Origin: Pseudozyma flocculosa PF-1
Taxonomy: Eukaryota > Basidiomycota > Ustilaginomycetes > Ustilaginales > Ustilaginaceae
NCBI RefSeq assembly: GCF_000417875.1
Contig: NW_006920876.1
Span: 246,683-310,682 of the forward strand
DNA: 64,000 bases
Reading direction: 5' to 3'
Shown here: positions 55,412-64,000 of the stretch, in pieces
Layout of the letters: every line of letters starts with the position of its first letter
How positions within the stretch are numbered: position 1 is the stretch's first letter
Translations under genes and position numbers: made by a program
The notes under the pieces: model-generated
Told to the model about the DNA's origin: nothing
Database searches by the model: none
Seen by the model: only the letters and a program-made list of their open reading frames with translations

Positions 55412-56206
55412 ATGGGACTGGACGACTACCGCAAAAATTTCAACCAGAAGCTCGACAGCTTCGGCGAGGACGCCATGAAGAAGATCCGGGCGCAGCGCGA
55501 GGCCAATGCCGGCACGGCGTCGTCGTCGGACCGCATCGGAGTCAAGGACCGGCTCAACATGTTCAAGGGCGACAACCCGAGATGGAACAGCGACATCGAG
55601 AGGCGTAGACCCGGCAGCAGCGCAGCGGCCGAAGACGAAGAGGCGGCGGCGGCTGCTGCCGGCGCGGCGAGGAGGATGCCGCCCCACAGCGGATACATGG
55701 GCAGCAAGGGACCTCCGCCCCGCCGCCCGTCAGGAGGGCCACCTCGACCTCGTCTGGTGGACACCATTCCCACCCGATCCCCGCTGCTGCACCGCCAGCA
55801 GCGTCGACGAGGGGTGCGGTCCCTCCGCCGCCACCACCGCGGATGGCAAACGAGAACGGCACAGCCTACCCGCCTCCGCCTTACGATCCAGCCACTGGCG
55901 AAGGTGCACCGCGTCCGGCCGACGACTACTACACGTCTTCGCAGCCGGAACAGCAGCCAGCGTACGGCCAACACCACGAGGCGGCGACGGGATCGTGGCC
56001 CGTCCACAGCGAAGGCTACATCGAGTTTTCCAAATTTACGCCACAGGACAAGGAGGTCTTCTGGGATCTCTTGGATCAGGTGAGGGTCGTGTGTGCGCCG
56101 TCGCCTTCGTGCCGGCAGGACGATGTGCAGGGCCGCTGACACTTGTTCCTCTTTGCGCCCTCGTGTCGGACAGTATTTTGACCAGAAGCAGAGGGGATTG
56201 AGATGA
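55412..56206 (+). CDS. small proline-rich protein with a conserved acidic and aromatic C-terminal motif
   Basis: The protein starts MGLDDYRKNFNQKLDSFGED, a conserved-looking N-terminus, then a Pro/Gly/Arg-rich middle, PPPPYDP, and a C-terminal helix YIEFSKFTPQDKEVFWDLLD. An intron (56080-56173) then leads to a short exon ending YFDQKQRGLR. The coding frame changes between about 55740 and 55800: either a short intron (41-50 nt; donors at 55752 or 55758, acceptors ending 55798 or 55801, all of correct phase) or a sequencing frameshift. The C-terminal motif resembles one seen at the end of some fungal actin- or endocytosis-linked proteins, but I could not name a family. Polyproline and PPPPY suggest SH3 or WW partners. 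Confidence 0.65.
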
Positions 56207-57933
56207 CCACCGGGCTGTCGTGGTGCGAGATTGTCGATTGGTACGACCAGATACTACCTGTCGCTCCCGGCGAACGCCTTGTGAAGCCCGGGCAGGACCT
56301 GACTGTGGTGCCAGTCGCGTCGCGTAAAGATGGTGGAAGCGGTCGGGTAGACGGTGGAAGCGGGATTGGCCCAGTCGGAGGTCGACCCGCTCGTCGGCAT
56401 ATGTACCCATGTCGGCTCGCAGGGATGGCTGGCCGGGGTTTGCAGCCGACCAGGTAGACGGGGCAGCGGGTGGTCTCTTATCGCCGAACAGGGCATGGGC
56501 AGGGCTCGGCATTCAGAGTCACGACCCTGCAACGCCTCGTTCCTTCGGAAGGCGGCAGAACGCTTCGGAAGGGTTCAGGGACACGTCGCAGAGATCCCTG
56601 TCGTCGGTACCGTACCAAGGCAAGGGGATCATGATGGCGTGCTCAGTGAGTGACCTTCAGGAAGCTGTCATGTCCGAGATGGGACAGGGGCACGGGAAGC
56701 ACAAAGACCGATGGCCAGGGGGACGGAGCAGCGGCTTTTTTCGCGCAGCAGCGAGGACGCAACAGGGCTGGGAGTTGTCGGAGATGAGATGGCGCTCGAG
56801 GTCCACGAGTACCCTGCGCGCGTCTTGGATGGATGACGAGGATGCGGGGATGTCAAACCACGGCCAGGCGAGCAGACCCGGTGATGCGGTGCGGTGCGTG
56901 GTCCCGACAAAAGACCGACCAAGACGCTCTTGCTGCCTCAACGGACATTACAACGGGGCTGGCCACGAGGGCCGCCCATGATGCCGCTCTCAAGCGAACC
57001 CCTTCCGAGTCATGGACTCGTCGACTCCAGGTCCATCCGTGAAAGCCATCCGTGCTGGCGCATTCCTTGCTTTGCGCACACGTACTCCCGGGCTCGCAGC
57101 ACCCTGGAAGGGGAAGTCGCGGGGTAGTTTGGCCCGCAGAATGCCACGTCAGTCGCGGCAAGGGGAGAACGTGGATCGTACAAGGTGGTGGCCGCGGTGG
57201 TGGATATACGCGCGCTGCGCGGCCCCCGCATCCCCGAGTCACACCAAATCGAGCGCGGATACATGCACTTCGAAGACGTTCCCCGACCTTCCCTTCGCTG
57301 CCTGTCACCGGCTACGTGGGGGCGACCAATGTCCAAGCCACAGCACAACACGCAGTTACCGCAAGCGCTTGCGGCTACTACACGCCCGAAAACGTCAATG
57401 GCCTCCCTCACTCGCTCCGGTACAGAAGGTCTGCGAAGGAAGACCGAGGACCCTTTTGGCAGGCGGCCAGCTAGCGCCAGGCACGAACAAAGGCCGATGA
57501 AAACACCGAAGCGGCACCCGCGCGTCCAGCACGTCGGTCGGTTTGCCATATTCGACGCCGGCTCGGTCGGTTCGGTATCGCCGTCGGACGGAGGCTTTTG
57601 TCGGTGAGGCTCTGTGACTCATTGCGTATCGCACGTCGACAGCTAGGGCGGCACAGCTTCTTCCGCCGACCGGCATTGTTGTTGTACGGCCTCGACGGAG
57701 GGAGGTAGGGGCGTATATCTACAAGAGGGGCGGACGTCCTTGGCCCCTTCTCGCTGCGGAGCCCCCGCTTTTCGACGACACCGAACCCTATCCCCGGCCT
57801 CTCCACCACACCGCATCCTCATACCTACTACGACCGTTCAATCTCGACAGGCTGAGTCGAGCCTGTGCCTGAGCCTGGACCTACCTCGCATCTTCTACCA
57901 ACGCCAGCCTTGCTCGTCGCAGCAGCATTCGCC
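56207..57933. other. 1.7-kb intergenic region
   Basis: No convincing gene. Several open frames of 90-180 codons exist on both strands but have no recognisable content. About 57720-57933 is C/T-rich and is likely the leader of the arrestin-like gene. Confidence 0.45.
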
Positions 57934-59711
57934 ATGACCGCCTCTCTGCTCCCGCCGCCGGCGACCTTCGAGCTGAGCGTCAACGTCGAGGCGCGCGACA
58001 TCTACCTCTTCCCGTCGCGCAAGACGTCAGCCGAGGCCTCGCTCACCGACCTGGGCCTCGCCTCGTCATCGGCCGCCTCGACGTCGTCGGCGACCAACAA
58101 CCTCAACTCGGCCATCATCTACGCCTCGTGCGAGCTCACCGTACCGCCGCTCGATGCCCGCACCGCCTCCTCCTCCTCCTCGTCGGCGCAGCAGGGGCGG
58201 CGGAGGCTAAAGAGCCTCACGCTCTCGCTCGTCGGTCGCGAGACGATCGCGTTCCCCTCGGGCAGGTACGAGCAGAACGACACCCACGACGAGACGGCCA
58301 ACTTTGACGAGTCCCTCGCCCAGCTCCTCGCCGACCCCAACGGCCTCGAGCCGAGAAAGACGTACCGCTTCGAGCGCAGCTTCTTTGTCGACCACTGCTC
58401 GGCGCCCTACCAGCGCTCCAAGTTCGGCCGCAACGTCATCAAGGTCGTGGCAAAGGCAACCTTCCACGGCCTGTTCGCCAAGACTCTGACTGCGGAAAAG
58501 GTGAGAGCCGGTGCTTTGCCCCATGGTTGGGACGAGAGGGGCTGATATGTTGCCGGGGGACGCAGGTGAGTGCTGACATTGTGCTCACCGCTCTTTGAAC
58601 GCCGCCGATACAGCGGGTGTACCTGATCGACTGCGAGGAGGACACGGGTAACGAAATGCTCTGGTACGAGCGCACCATCGCCCGAGACTCGGACAGCATT
58701 GGCGTGAGTAGAGCAGCCGTGTGGCGCCGTGCCATGATCCGTTGCGACACGTGGACTGACCTCGCTCCTCCCTTCGCCATTCGCGCGTGCACCGACCAGC
58801 CCTACGTCCTCGACGCCCGCTCCAACATCTTCACGGTCGGAGGCTACCTGCGGCTGGGGTTCGAGCTGCTCAGTCCTCCGGCCAAGCTGCGTACGGTGGC
58901 GTGTCGGGCGTACGTGGTGCAGCGCTGCACGTTGCGCTCGCGGCGGTCCAAGTCGGGCCACACCGAGGAGGTGACGCCGGAGCGGGTGCGCTTCCTCGAC
59001 CTGTCGCGCGACGACATCCGGCAGTCGGTGCTCAAGCTGCGGCGCGAGCGAGCCCAAGAGGGCGCGTCGGACGACCTCACGCCGGGCGATTTGAGCGGGC
59101 CGCTGCGCTTCGACTCGCTGGTGCGCCTGCCGGACGACGACCTGATCCGACCTTCGACGGCGACGGGCAACAATGCGGCGATCCGGTTCGAGCACAGCAT
59201 CGAGTTGGAGCTCGACTACGTCGACGGCGAGGCCTGCGATGGCGACAAGGCCAAGGCGGCGGCGGCGGGACCGCTGCTTTCGGTCGACGGGCAGAAGCTC
59301 AAGCGCTTCCGGATCGCATGGCCGGCGACGATTGGGTCGTGCGTATGCCGCTGGGGCTCGATGACGCTGCCGCCGTACGCGTGCGTCGACCCGTCCCTGG
59401 GCGAAAAGGGGGAGCGGATGTCGCTGTGGCCGTTGGCGCCATCGCCGCCGCCGGTGTCGAGGAGCTTTGAGGCGAGCCGGGCCGCCGCTGAGGGGGCGGG
59501 GAGCAGCGACGTCGGAGGCTGCGCGGCGTGCACCTGCACAACGGCGCTCGACACGTTGCTCGAGTTTGAGCGCGGTGTGCTGCGGCAGCAGGAGTCCGAG
59601 ATGCTCCAGTTTGACTCGGGCTACGGCGACCGGCCAGAGAGCTGGGAGTGCCAGCGCAAGAGCGAGCCAAGGCCATCGTGGTCGTCGTCGTCGTCGTTTG
59701 TATCGCGGTAA
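57934..59711 (+). CDS. arrestin-like protein
   Basis: Three exons (57934-58500, 58614-58703, 58800-59711) encode 522 residues. The N-terminal half has arrestin-fold features: FELSVNVEARDIYLF as first strand, LKSLTLSLVGRETI, then KTYRFERSFFVD before VVAKATFHGLF. The second half continues with ARSNIFTVGGYLRLGFEL and a further strand region up to FRIAWPATIGSCVCRWGSM; a CAACTCT cysteine cluster and a Ser-rich tail end the protein. Fungal arrestin-related proteins act as adaptors for ubiquitin ligases in transporter endocytosis, but I see no PPxY motif, so the partner is unknown. Fold assignment is by pattern only. Intron 2 (96 nt) is stop-free and a multiple of three. Confidence 0.8.
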
Positions 59712-60331
59712 AGGGGGGGAGGGCGGGGCGTCGGTTCTGCAAAAGGAGAGGCACTCGAGTCAGTCTCGTGCCTGCCATGTCATGTCACGGTTAGCAAGGC
59801 ACGTCGATATACCACTAGGGAATTGCACTTCTATGTCTGTCAAAAAGGAGTACGTTGCGTGCGCAGAGGAACGAGGACGATGTATCGGACGAGGCCCGGG
59901 ATGGACGTCGGTGGAAGCGAGAGGCGGACGGCGAGGAAGAGATCGACGAGACCGAGAAGACGCCCGAAATAGCCCTCCCCACGCAATCTGTTCGGATGCA
60001 GTCCGAATGCAGTCCGACACCGACCTCTGGCTGACTGTGGGGGCGGTGCAGCGCGATGCGGTGCGGTGCGGTGCGGTGCGGTGCCTGACGGCAACAGGCA
60101 GGGTCGAGCCTCCCATGCCCGAGTCTCGTGGTCGTCACCACCGCCACCACCACCACCATCATCAACCCCTTCACTTTCTCGCCCCTCTCTCCTTATTGCT
60201 CTTCTCGCCGCGTGCCCTGCCACCATGTCCAGCTCTGCACCTGCCTGAGCTTACGGCCCTCTACCACCACAACAGCACTCGCGCCTATACCCCCTCGACC
60301 CGGCCGCACACCTGCTGCAGACCACATCGAC
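59712..60331. other. intergenic region before the Na+/Ca2+ exchanger gene
   Basis: No gene is seen. It contains a (GCGGT)n run near 60056-60083, a duplicated GCAGTCCGA near 59998-60018, and C/T-rich sequence from about 60130 to 60331. Confidence 0.5.
60056..60083 (+). repeat. (GGTGC)n pentanucleotide repeat
   Basis: About five tandem GCGGT units in the upstream region of the exchanger gene. Simple repeat. Confidence 0.85.
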
Positions 60332-63300
60332 ATGGCAAGGGGCAGCGCCATCTCGGGCGCCCGCAGGGCCGATGCCTGGCTCGTATTCGCCATCCTCATC
60401 GTCATACAGATCGTATGCTTCAGAGGCAGCGCCCGCCTCAGGGACACTACCCCCACCTCGCAGACCGAGCCCAGACACGCGGCCACCTTCCAACAGACAC
60501 CGCTGTGGAAGCGCGACGCCTCCCTCGCCGCTCCCCAGCAGCCCCGCACCTACGCTACCCAACAGCTCCACCTCAGCCAGAACCATGCAACCTCCAGTCA
60601 GCCACAGCACGGCCACCACGCCCACGACGACGACGACAAGGACCCGCCCGCACAAACAGAGTGCCATCCCATACCCATCTCATCCCCGCCCTCGGAAATT
60701 TGCGCCCACGTCATCCAGCACTGCGAGCCCTCCGGCCACATCGACTACCTCCGCTTCTACTACTGCGCCGGCGCCGCCCAGACCGACGGCGGCGATCACC
60801 ACGACCACCCTCCCGACGGCGAGCCCCACCACCGGCCAAAATGGCGCCCGGGCCTCGCCGCGCTCCGCGTCATGTGCCTCGTCATCATCCTCTGCTGGAT
60901 GCTCTTCCTCTTCAGCTGGGTCGGCGTCGTGGCCAGCGACTTTTTCTGCCCCAACCTCAGCACCATTGCGTCCAGGCTCGGCCTCAACGAGAGCACCGCC
61001 GGCGTCACCTTTCTCGCCTTTGGCAACGGCTCGCCCGACGTCTTCTCCACCTTTGGCGCCATGAAGACCGGCAGCGGCTCCCTCGCCATCGGCGAACTCG
61101 TCGGCGCCGCCTCGTTCATCGTCTCGGTCATCTCCGGGTCCATGATGCTCATCGCGCCGTTCCGCGTCAAGCCGTGGCCCTTTTGCCGCGACGTTGGCTT
61201 CTTCACCGTCGCCGTCGCCCTCATCCTCATCTTCCTCTTTGATGGGAAGCTGAGGATCTCGGAGTGCATCACCCTCATCTGCCTCTACCTCGTCTACGCG
61301 GCCACCGTCATCCTCGGCGGCTGGTGGCAGGAACGGCGGCGGCAGAAGCGGCTGATGCTCGCCGCAGCACGCACCGAGTACGACAGCTCGATCGGCGACG
61401 CATCCTCGCTCCGCAGCAGCATCCACTCTGGGCAGCATCGCGACGTGGAACGCAGCCAGCTCCTCTCGGTGCCCGGGGGTCTCGGCGGCAGCCCTCGCAG
61501 CGGCCTCAGCCCTTCCGAGTACGAGCCAGATTTTGACCCCTTCGACGCGTGGGCGGGGGAGCGCAGCCAAGAGGCGCCCACGGCCACGGCGACGGGCGAG
61601 CAACGCCTCGATGGCTGGGTCACGCCAGATCGCCTGCACGGCTCGGGCACCCTGACGCCCGGAGGCCTGACGCCCGGTGCAGCCATGTCCAGGGGCAACT
61701 CGCGCTCGCAACCGTCAAACCGGCCCGGCCTAGTGCCCAGGCACTCGCTCCTCTCGGCCATCGAGTTCCGCGACGTCGTACACAGCCTGCGTCAGGACGC
61801 CACGGCGGACCGGTCCATGGAGATCTTCCAGAGCTGGGACCCGGAGCGTTTCCTGTCCGACCGCCGTCACCATGCCCACCGTCGCGGCTCGTCGATGGAC
61901 CGCAACATCGGTGCCGCCTCAAGCCCAGCTACTGCCCGTCGGGGAGGGCACGCTCGAGTGACCAGCTTGGGCGCTGGCTTCGGCTCCTCCTCGACGGCAG
62001 CGGCGGCGACGGGCCACGGCAGCTCCGGCAAGCTGGTGCGATCGCACGACACCGACGTGGATCCGGGGCAGGCCTTCGCTGGTGCTGCGCAAACGGGACA
62101 GGAGGCGAGCCCGTCGATCGACATGTCCGCGGCCACCATCGACGACCCATGGCGGGAGCATCTTCCCGGCGACGGTTGCGAGCCGCTTGGGTCGCCTGCG
62201 CTGCCCCTAGAGGGCCACGGGGGCAGCGGCGGCGCCGGCACTCTGGGCACCGATGATCTCCGTCGAAGCCTTCCCAAGCTGAGCATCCCACAGTGGCAGA
62301 CTGGCTTCGCGCAAACCCAGCGACAGGGCGGTGCCGACGCGGCAAAGACGAGCAAGTCGGCACGAAAAACGCCCTCCATCCCTTCGATCAAGATCTCGGC
62401 AGGCGACGGCGAGGATGGACCCGACCGCCAGCCGACGTCGACGCTGCCCGGCGAGGTTCGTCTGCGTCCCCACCGCGGCGTCTCGGAACAGATTGTCTAC
62501 CGACTGCGCGTCGTCCTCCGAGCGCTCTTCCCCGCCTTCCGCCACGTGCGGGACAAGTCGTGGATCGGACTGGCGATCAGCATCATCACGGCGCCGGCGA
62601 TCATGACGCTGAACCTGACGCTGCCCGTGGTCGACGACGAGGCGGATGACGACGGCGACGACGAGAAGCGCAACGGCGATGCGGAGGGCGGGCTGCTGCG
62701 GCTCGAGGGCAGCGAAGTCGACCTCCTGGCGCGGTCGCCCTTGGAGCGCTACCGCGACGACCGACCCCATCAAGGTCAGGACGAGGACGACGAGGCATTC
62801 GAGGAGCGGATCATCAACCTGCGGCCGCAGTCGCCCGACGGCAGCGTGCGCAGCGCAGAGGAGCGGGTCGAGCAGGCCGAGAGGACGATGCGGGCCGAGC
62901 ACGGCCAGCGAGACCTCGACATTGCATCGGCGCTCCGCCGCCTGCCTGAGAACGGCGGGTCTCCGCTGTCGTTTGGGAGTGGGCCCAAGTCGGCGGCGGT
63001 GCCGTTCCCTTCGACGCGTCCGCAACCCGGCGCTGCTGCCGGCGCTGCTGCGGTGAACTCGGAGGGCCACGACGCGCGCGGCGGCGGCGATGACGACGAC
63101 TGCCTCCCCTGCGAGGAGCACGAGGCCGAGGTGCAGGAGCTGCGCAGGTCGTCGCGGCGGTTCCTGGCGCTGGCGCAGTGCATCTTTGCGCCGAGCTTTG
63201 TCGTGTGGGCCATTGTGTCGTCGGCGGGCGGCGACCACGCGGCGGTCAAGGTGGCGTTTGCGGCCGTGGCCGGGCTGGCGGTGTGCGCGCTGGCGCTGGT

Positions 63301-63901
63301 GGCGCTGCGGCAAAAGGACGCGGGCAAGGTGCGGTACCGGGAGCGCACGGTGGCGCTGGTCGGGCTGCTGCGGTGCTCGATGGGCTTCCTGGTGTCGGTC
63401 ATGTGGATCATGACGATTGTCGACGAGGTCGTGTCGATCCTGCAGACGGTGGGGCTGATTGTGGGCATCTCGGACGCCATCCTGGGTCTGACGGTGTTTG
63501 CGGTGGGCAACTCGCTGGGCGATCTGGTGGCCAACGTGACGATTGCGCGGCTGGGCCACCCGGTCATGGCCATCAGCGCGTGTTTTGCCGGGCCGCTGCT
63601 CAACCTGCTGCTGGGCATCGGCATATCGGGGACGTGGCTGCTGTCGGGCGAGAGCTCCAAGCAGCCCTGGTCGCACGCCGACCTGGACGGCATCTACCTC
63701 ATCGACTTCAGCCCGACGCTCCTCGTTTCGGGCCTGGGCCTGCTCATGATCCTCGTCGGCACGCTGGTGGCGGTGCCCATGAACGGGTTCTACCTCACCC
63801 GCCCGCTCGGCGTCGCCCTCATGGCCACCTACGCCCTCATCATGACGCTCAACGTCCTCACCGAGCTGTTTTGGGTCGAGCCCAGCAGCTTGGCCCGGTG
63901 A
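60332..63901 (+). CDS. NCLX-type sodium/calcium exchanger, internal membrane
   Basis: One exon encodes 1189 residues. The first hydrophobic segment is AWLVFAILIVIQIVCF (about 15-31). After a His/Asp-rich lumenal loop come five or six helices with the first alpha repeat, FLAFGNGSPDVFST (about 227). A ~600-residue disordered loop follows, then five or six helices with the second alpha repeat, AVGNSLGDLVANVTIARLGHP (about 1056). Two alpha repeats with GNG/SPD and GNS/GDL motifs define the cation/Ca2+ exchanger superfamily; the SACFAGPLLNLLLGIGIS segment fits the SLC8B1 (NCLX) and yeast YDL206W group. Family members move Ca2+ across vacuolar, ER or mitochondrial membranes. The compartment is not clear here. 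The very large central loop, rich in Ser, Arg and Gly with acidic patches, may be a regulatory site. Confidence 0.93.
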   Translation: MARGSAISGARRADAWLVFAILIVIQIVCFRGSARLRDTTPTSQTEPRHAATFQQTPLWKRDASLAAPQQPRTYATQQLHLSQNHATSSQPQHGHHAHDDDDKDPPAQTECHPIPISSPPSEICAHVIQHCEPSGHIDYLRFYYCAGAAQTDGGDHHDHPPDGEPHHRPKWRPGLAALRVMCLVIILCWMLFLFSWVGVVASDFFCPNLSTIASRLGLNESTAGVTFLAFGNGSPDVFSTFGAMKTGSGSLAIGELVGAASFIVSVISGSMMLIAPFRVKPWPFCRDVGFFTVAVALILIFLFDGKLRISECITLICLYLVYAATVILGGWWQERRRQKRLMLAAARTEYDSSIGDASSLRSSIHSGQHRDVERSQLLSVPGGLGGSPRSGLSPSEYEPDFDPFDAWAGERSQEAPTATATGEQRLDGWVTPDRLHGSGTLTPGGLTPGAAMSRGNSRSQPSNRPGLVPRHSLLSAIEFRDVVHSLRQDATADRSMEIFQSWDPERFLSDRRHHAHRRGSSMDRNIGAASSPATARRGGHARVTSLGAGFGSSSTAAAATGHGSSGKLVRSHDTDVDPGQAFAGAAQTGQEASPSIDMSAATIDDPWREHLPGDGCEPLGSPALPLEGHGGSGGAGTLGTDDLRRSLPKLSIPQWQTGFAQTQRQGGADAAKTSKSARKTPSIPSIKISAGDGEDGPDRQPTSTLPGEVRLRPHRGVSEQIVYRLRVVLRALFPAFRHVRDKSWIGLAISIITAPAIMTLNLTLPVVDDEADDDGDDEKRNGDAEGGLLRLEGSEVDLLARSPLERYRDDRPHQGQDEDDEAFEERIINLRPQSPDGSVRSAEERVEQAERTMRAEHGQRDLDIASALRRLPENGGSPLSFGSGPKSAAVPFPSTRPQPGAAAGAAAVNSEGHDARGGGDDDDCLPCEEHEAEVQELRRSSRRFLALAQCIFAPSFVVWAIVSSAGGDHAAVKVAFAAVAGLAVCALALVALRQKDAGKVRYRERTVALVGLLRCSMGFLVSVMWIMTIVDEVVSILQTVGLIVGISDAILGLTVFAVGNSLGDLVANVTIARLGHPVMAISACFAGPLLNLLLGIGISGTWLLSGESSKQPWSHADLDGIYLIDFSPTLLVSGLGLLMILVGTLVAVPMNGFYLTRPLGVALMATYALIMTLNVLTELFWVEPSSLAR

Positions 63902-64000
63902 ACCTCGGCGGCGCGGTCAACGTACCATGTGCAACTCTTAGCTGTAGCGGCACGAGAGCAATGGCAGTCACCTCCAAGCAGCTAAGATGTCGAGCGAAGC

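Noticed and set aside
57010..57549. 179-codon minus-strand ORF with a hydrophobic start and several cysteines
   Set aside because: The hydrophobic part is short and mixed, cysteine spacing is irregular, and the frame overlaps several similar chance frames on both strands.
62207..63676. A 489-codon antisense frame opposite the Na+/Ca2+ exchanger
   Set aside because: Lies entirely over exchanger exon sequence with alpha-repeat motifs on the other strand; no family match.

Overview
This window looks like nuclear DNA of a GC-rich basidiomycete yeast or smut relative, most likely Ustilaginomycotina. The reasons are compact genes on both strands, mostly short spliceosomal introns (GTGAGT-type donors, CAG acceptors), very GC-rich codon use, C/T-rich leaders before start codons and a fungal protein set. 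The species is not resolved. I find 20 protein-coding genes and no rRNA, tRNA, CRISPR array or intact transposon. Exon joins were worked out by hand from splice consensus, reading frame and family match.

Layout. 0.2-0.5 kb: a small cysteine-rich secreted candidate (-). 2.4-4.5 kb: KRE6/SKN1-type beta-1,6-glucan synthesis protein (+). 5.2-6.9 kb: vacuolar aspartic protease PEP4 (-). 7.9-11.7 kb: CTK1/CDK12-like CTD kinase with a long RS/RD-rich N-terminus (-). 13.2-16.7 kb: Zn2Cys6 transcription factor (+). 16.8-19.6 kb: F-BAR/C1/SH3x2 protein BZZ1 (-). 20.8-22.6 kb: cyclopropane-fatty-acid-synthase-like methyltransferase (+). 22.9-24.8 kb: COP9 signalosome subunit CSN4 (-). 25.3-27.5 kb: EAF-type elongation factor (+). 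28.3-28.6 kb: a second small cysteine-rich secreted protein (+). 28.6-37.1 kb: a gene-poor stretch. 37.1-39.9 kb: an unrecognised, largely disordered protein (+). 40.5-41.8 kb: SNIP1/Pml1-like FHA protein (-). 42.1-44.3 kb: TPR-like protein (+). 44.6-45.9 kb: proteasome ATPase RPT6 (-). 47.1-48.2 kb: ISA1 iron-sulfur assembly protein (+). 48.6-51.5 kb: MRH4-like DEAD-box helicase (-). 52.0-53.1 kb: succinate dehydrogenase Fe-S subunit SDH2 (-). 54.0-54.9 kb: ubiquitin-like HUB1 in five exons (+). 55.4-56.2 kb: a small proline-rich protein (+). 57.9-59.7 kb: an arrestin-like protein (+). 60.3-63.9 kb: an NCLX-type Na+/Ca2+ exchanger (+).

Most genes are housekeeping and do not form an operon or obvious cluster. 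There is a loose theme of Pol II and splicing control (CTK1, EAF, SNIP1, HUB1) and of mitochondrial Fe-S biology (ISA1 next to an organellar helicase and SDH2). ISA1-type proteins assemble the clusters that SDH2 carries, but adjacency here may be chance.

The most unusual signals are these. Two small secreted proteins share a six-cysteine layout. SDH2 has arginine where nearly all fungi have the conserved histidine whose replacement gives carboxamide resistance. HUB1 is split into five exons, including a 14-nt exon, and its first intron carries two strong inverted repeats. GGCCAGGC-rich islands recur in upstream regions.
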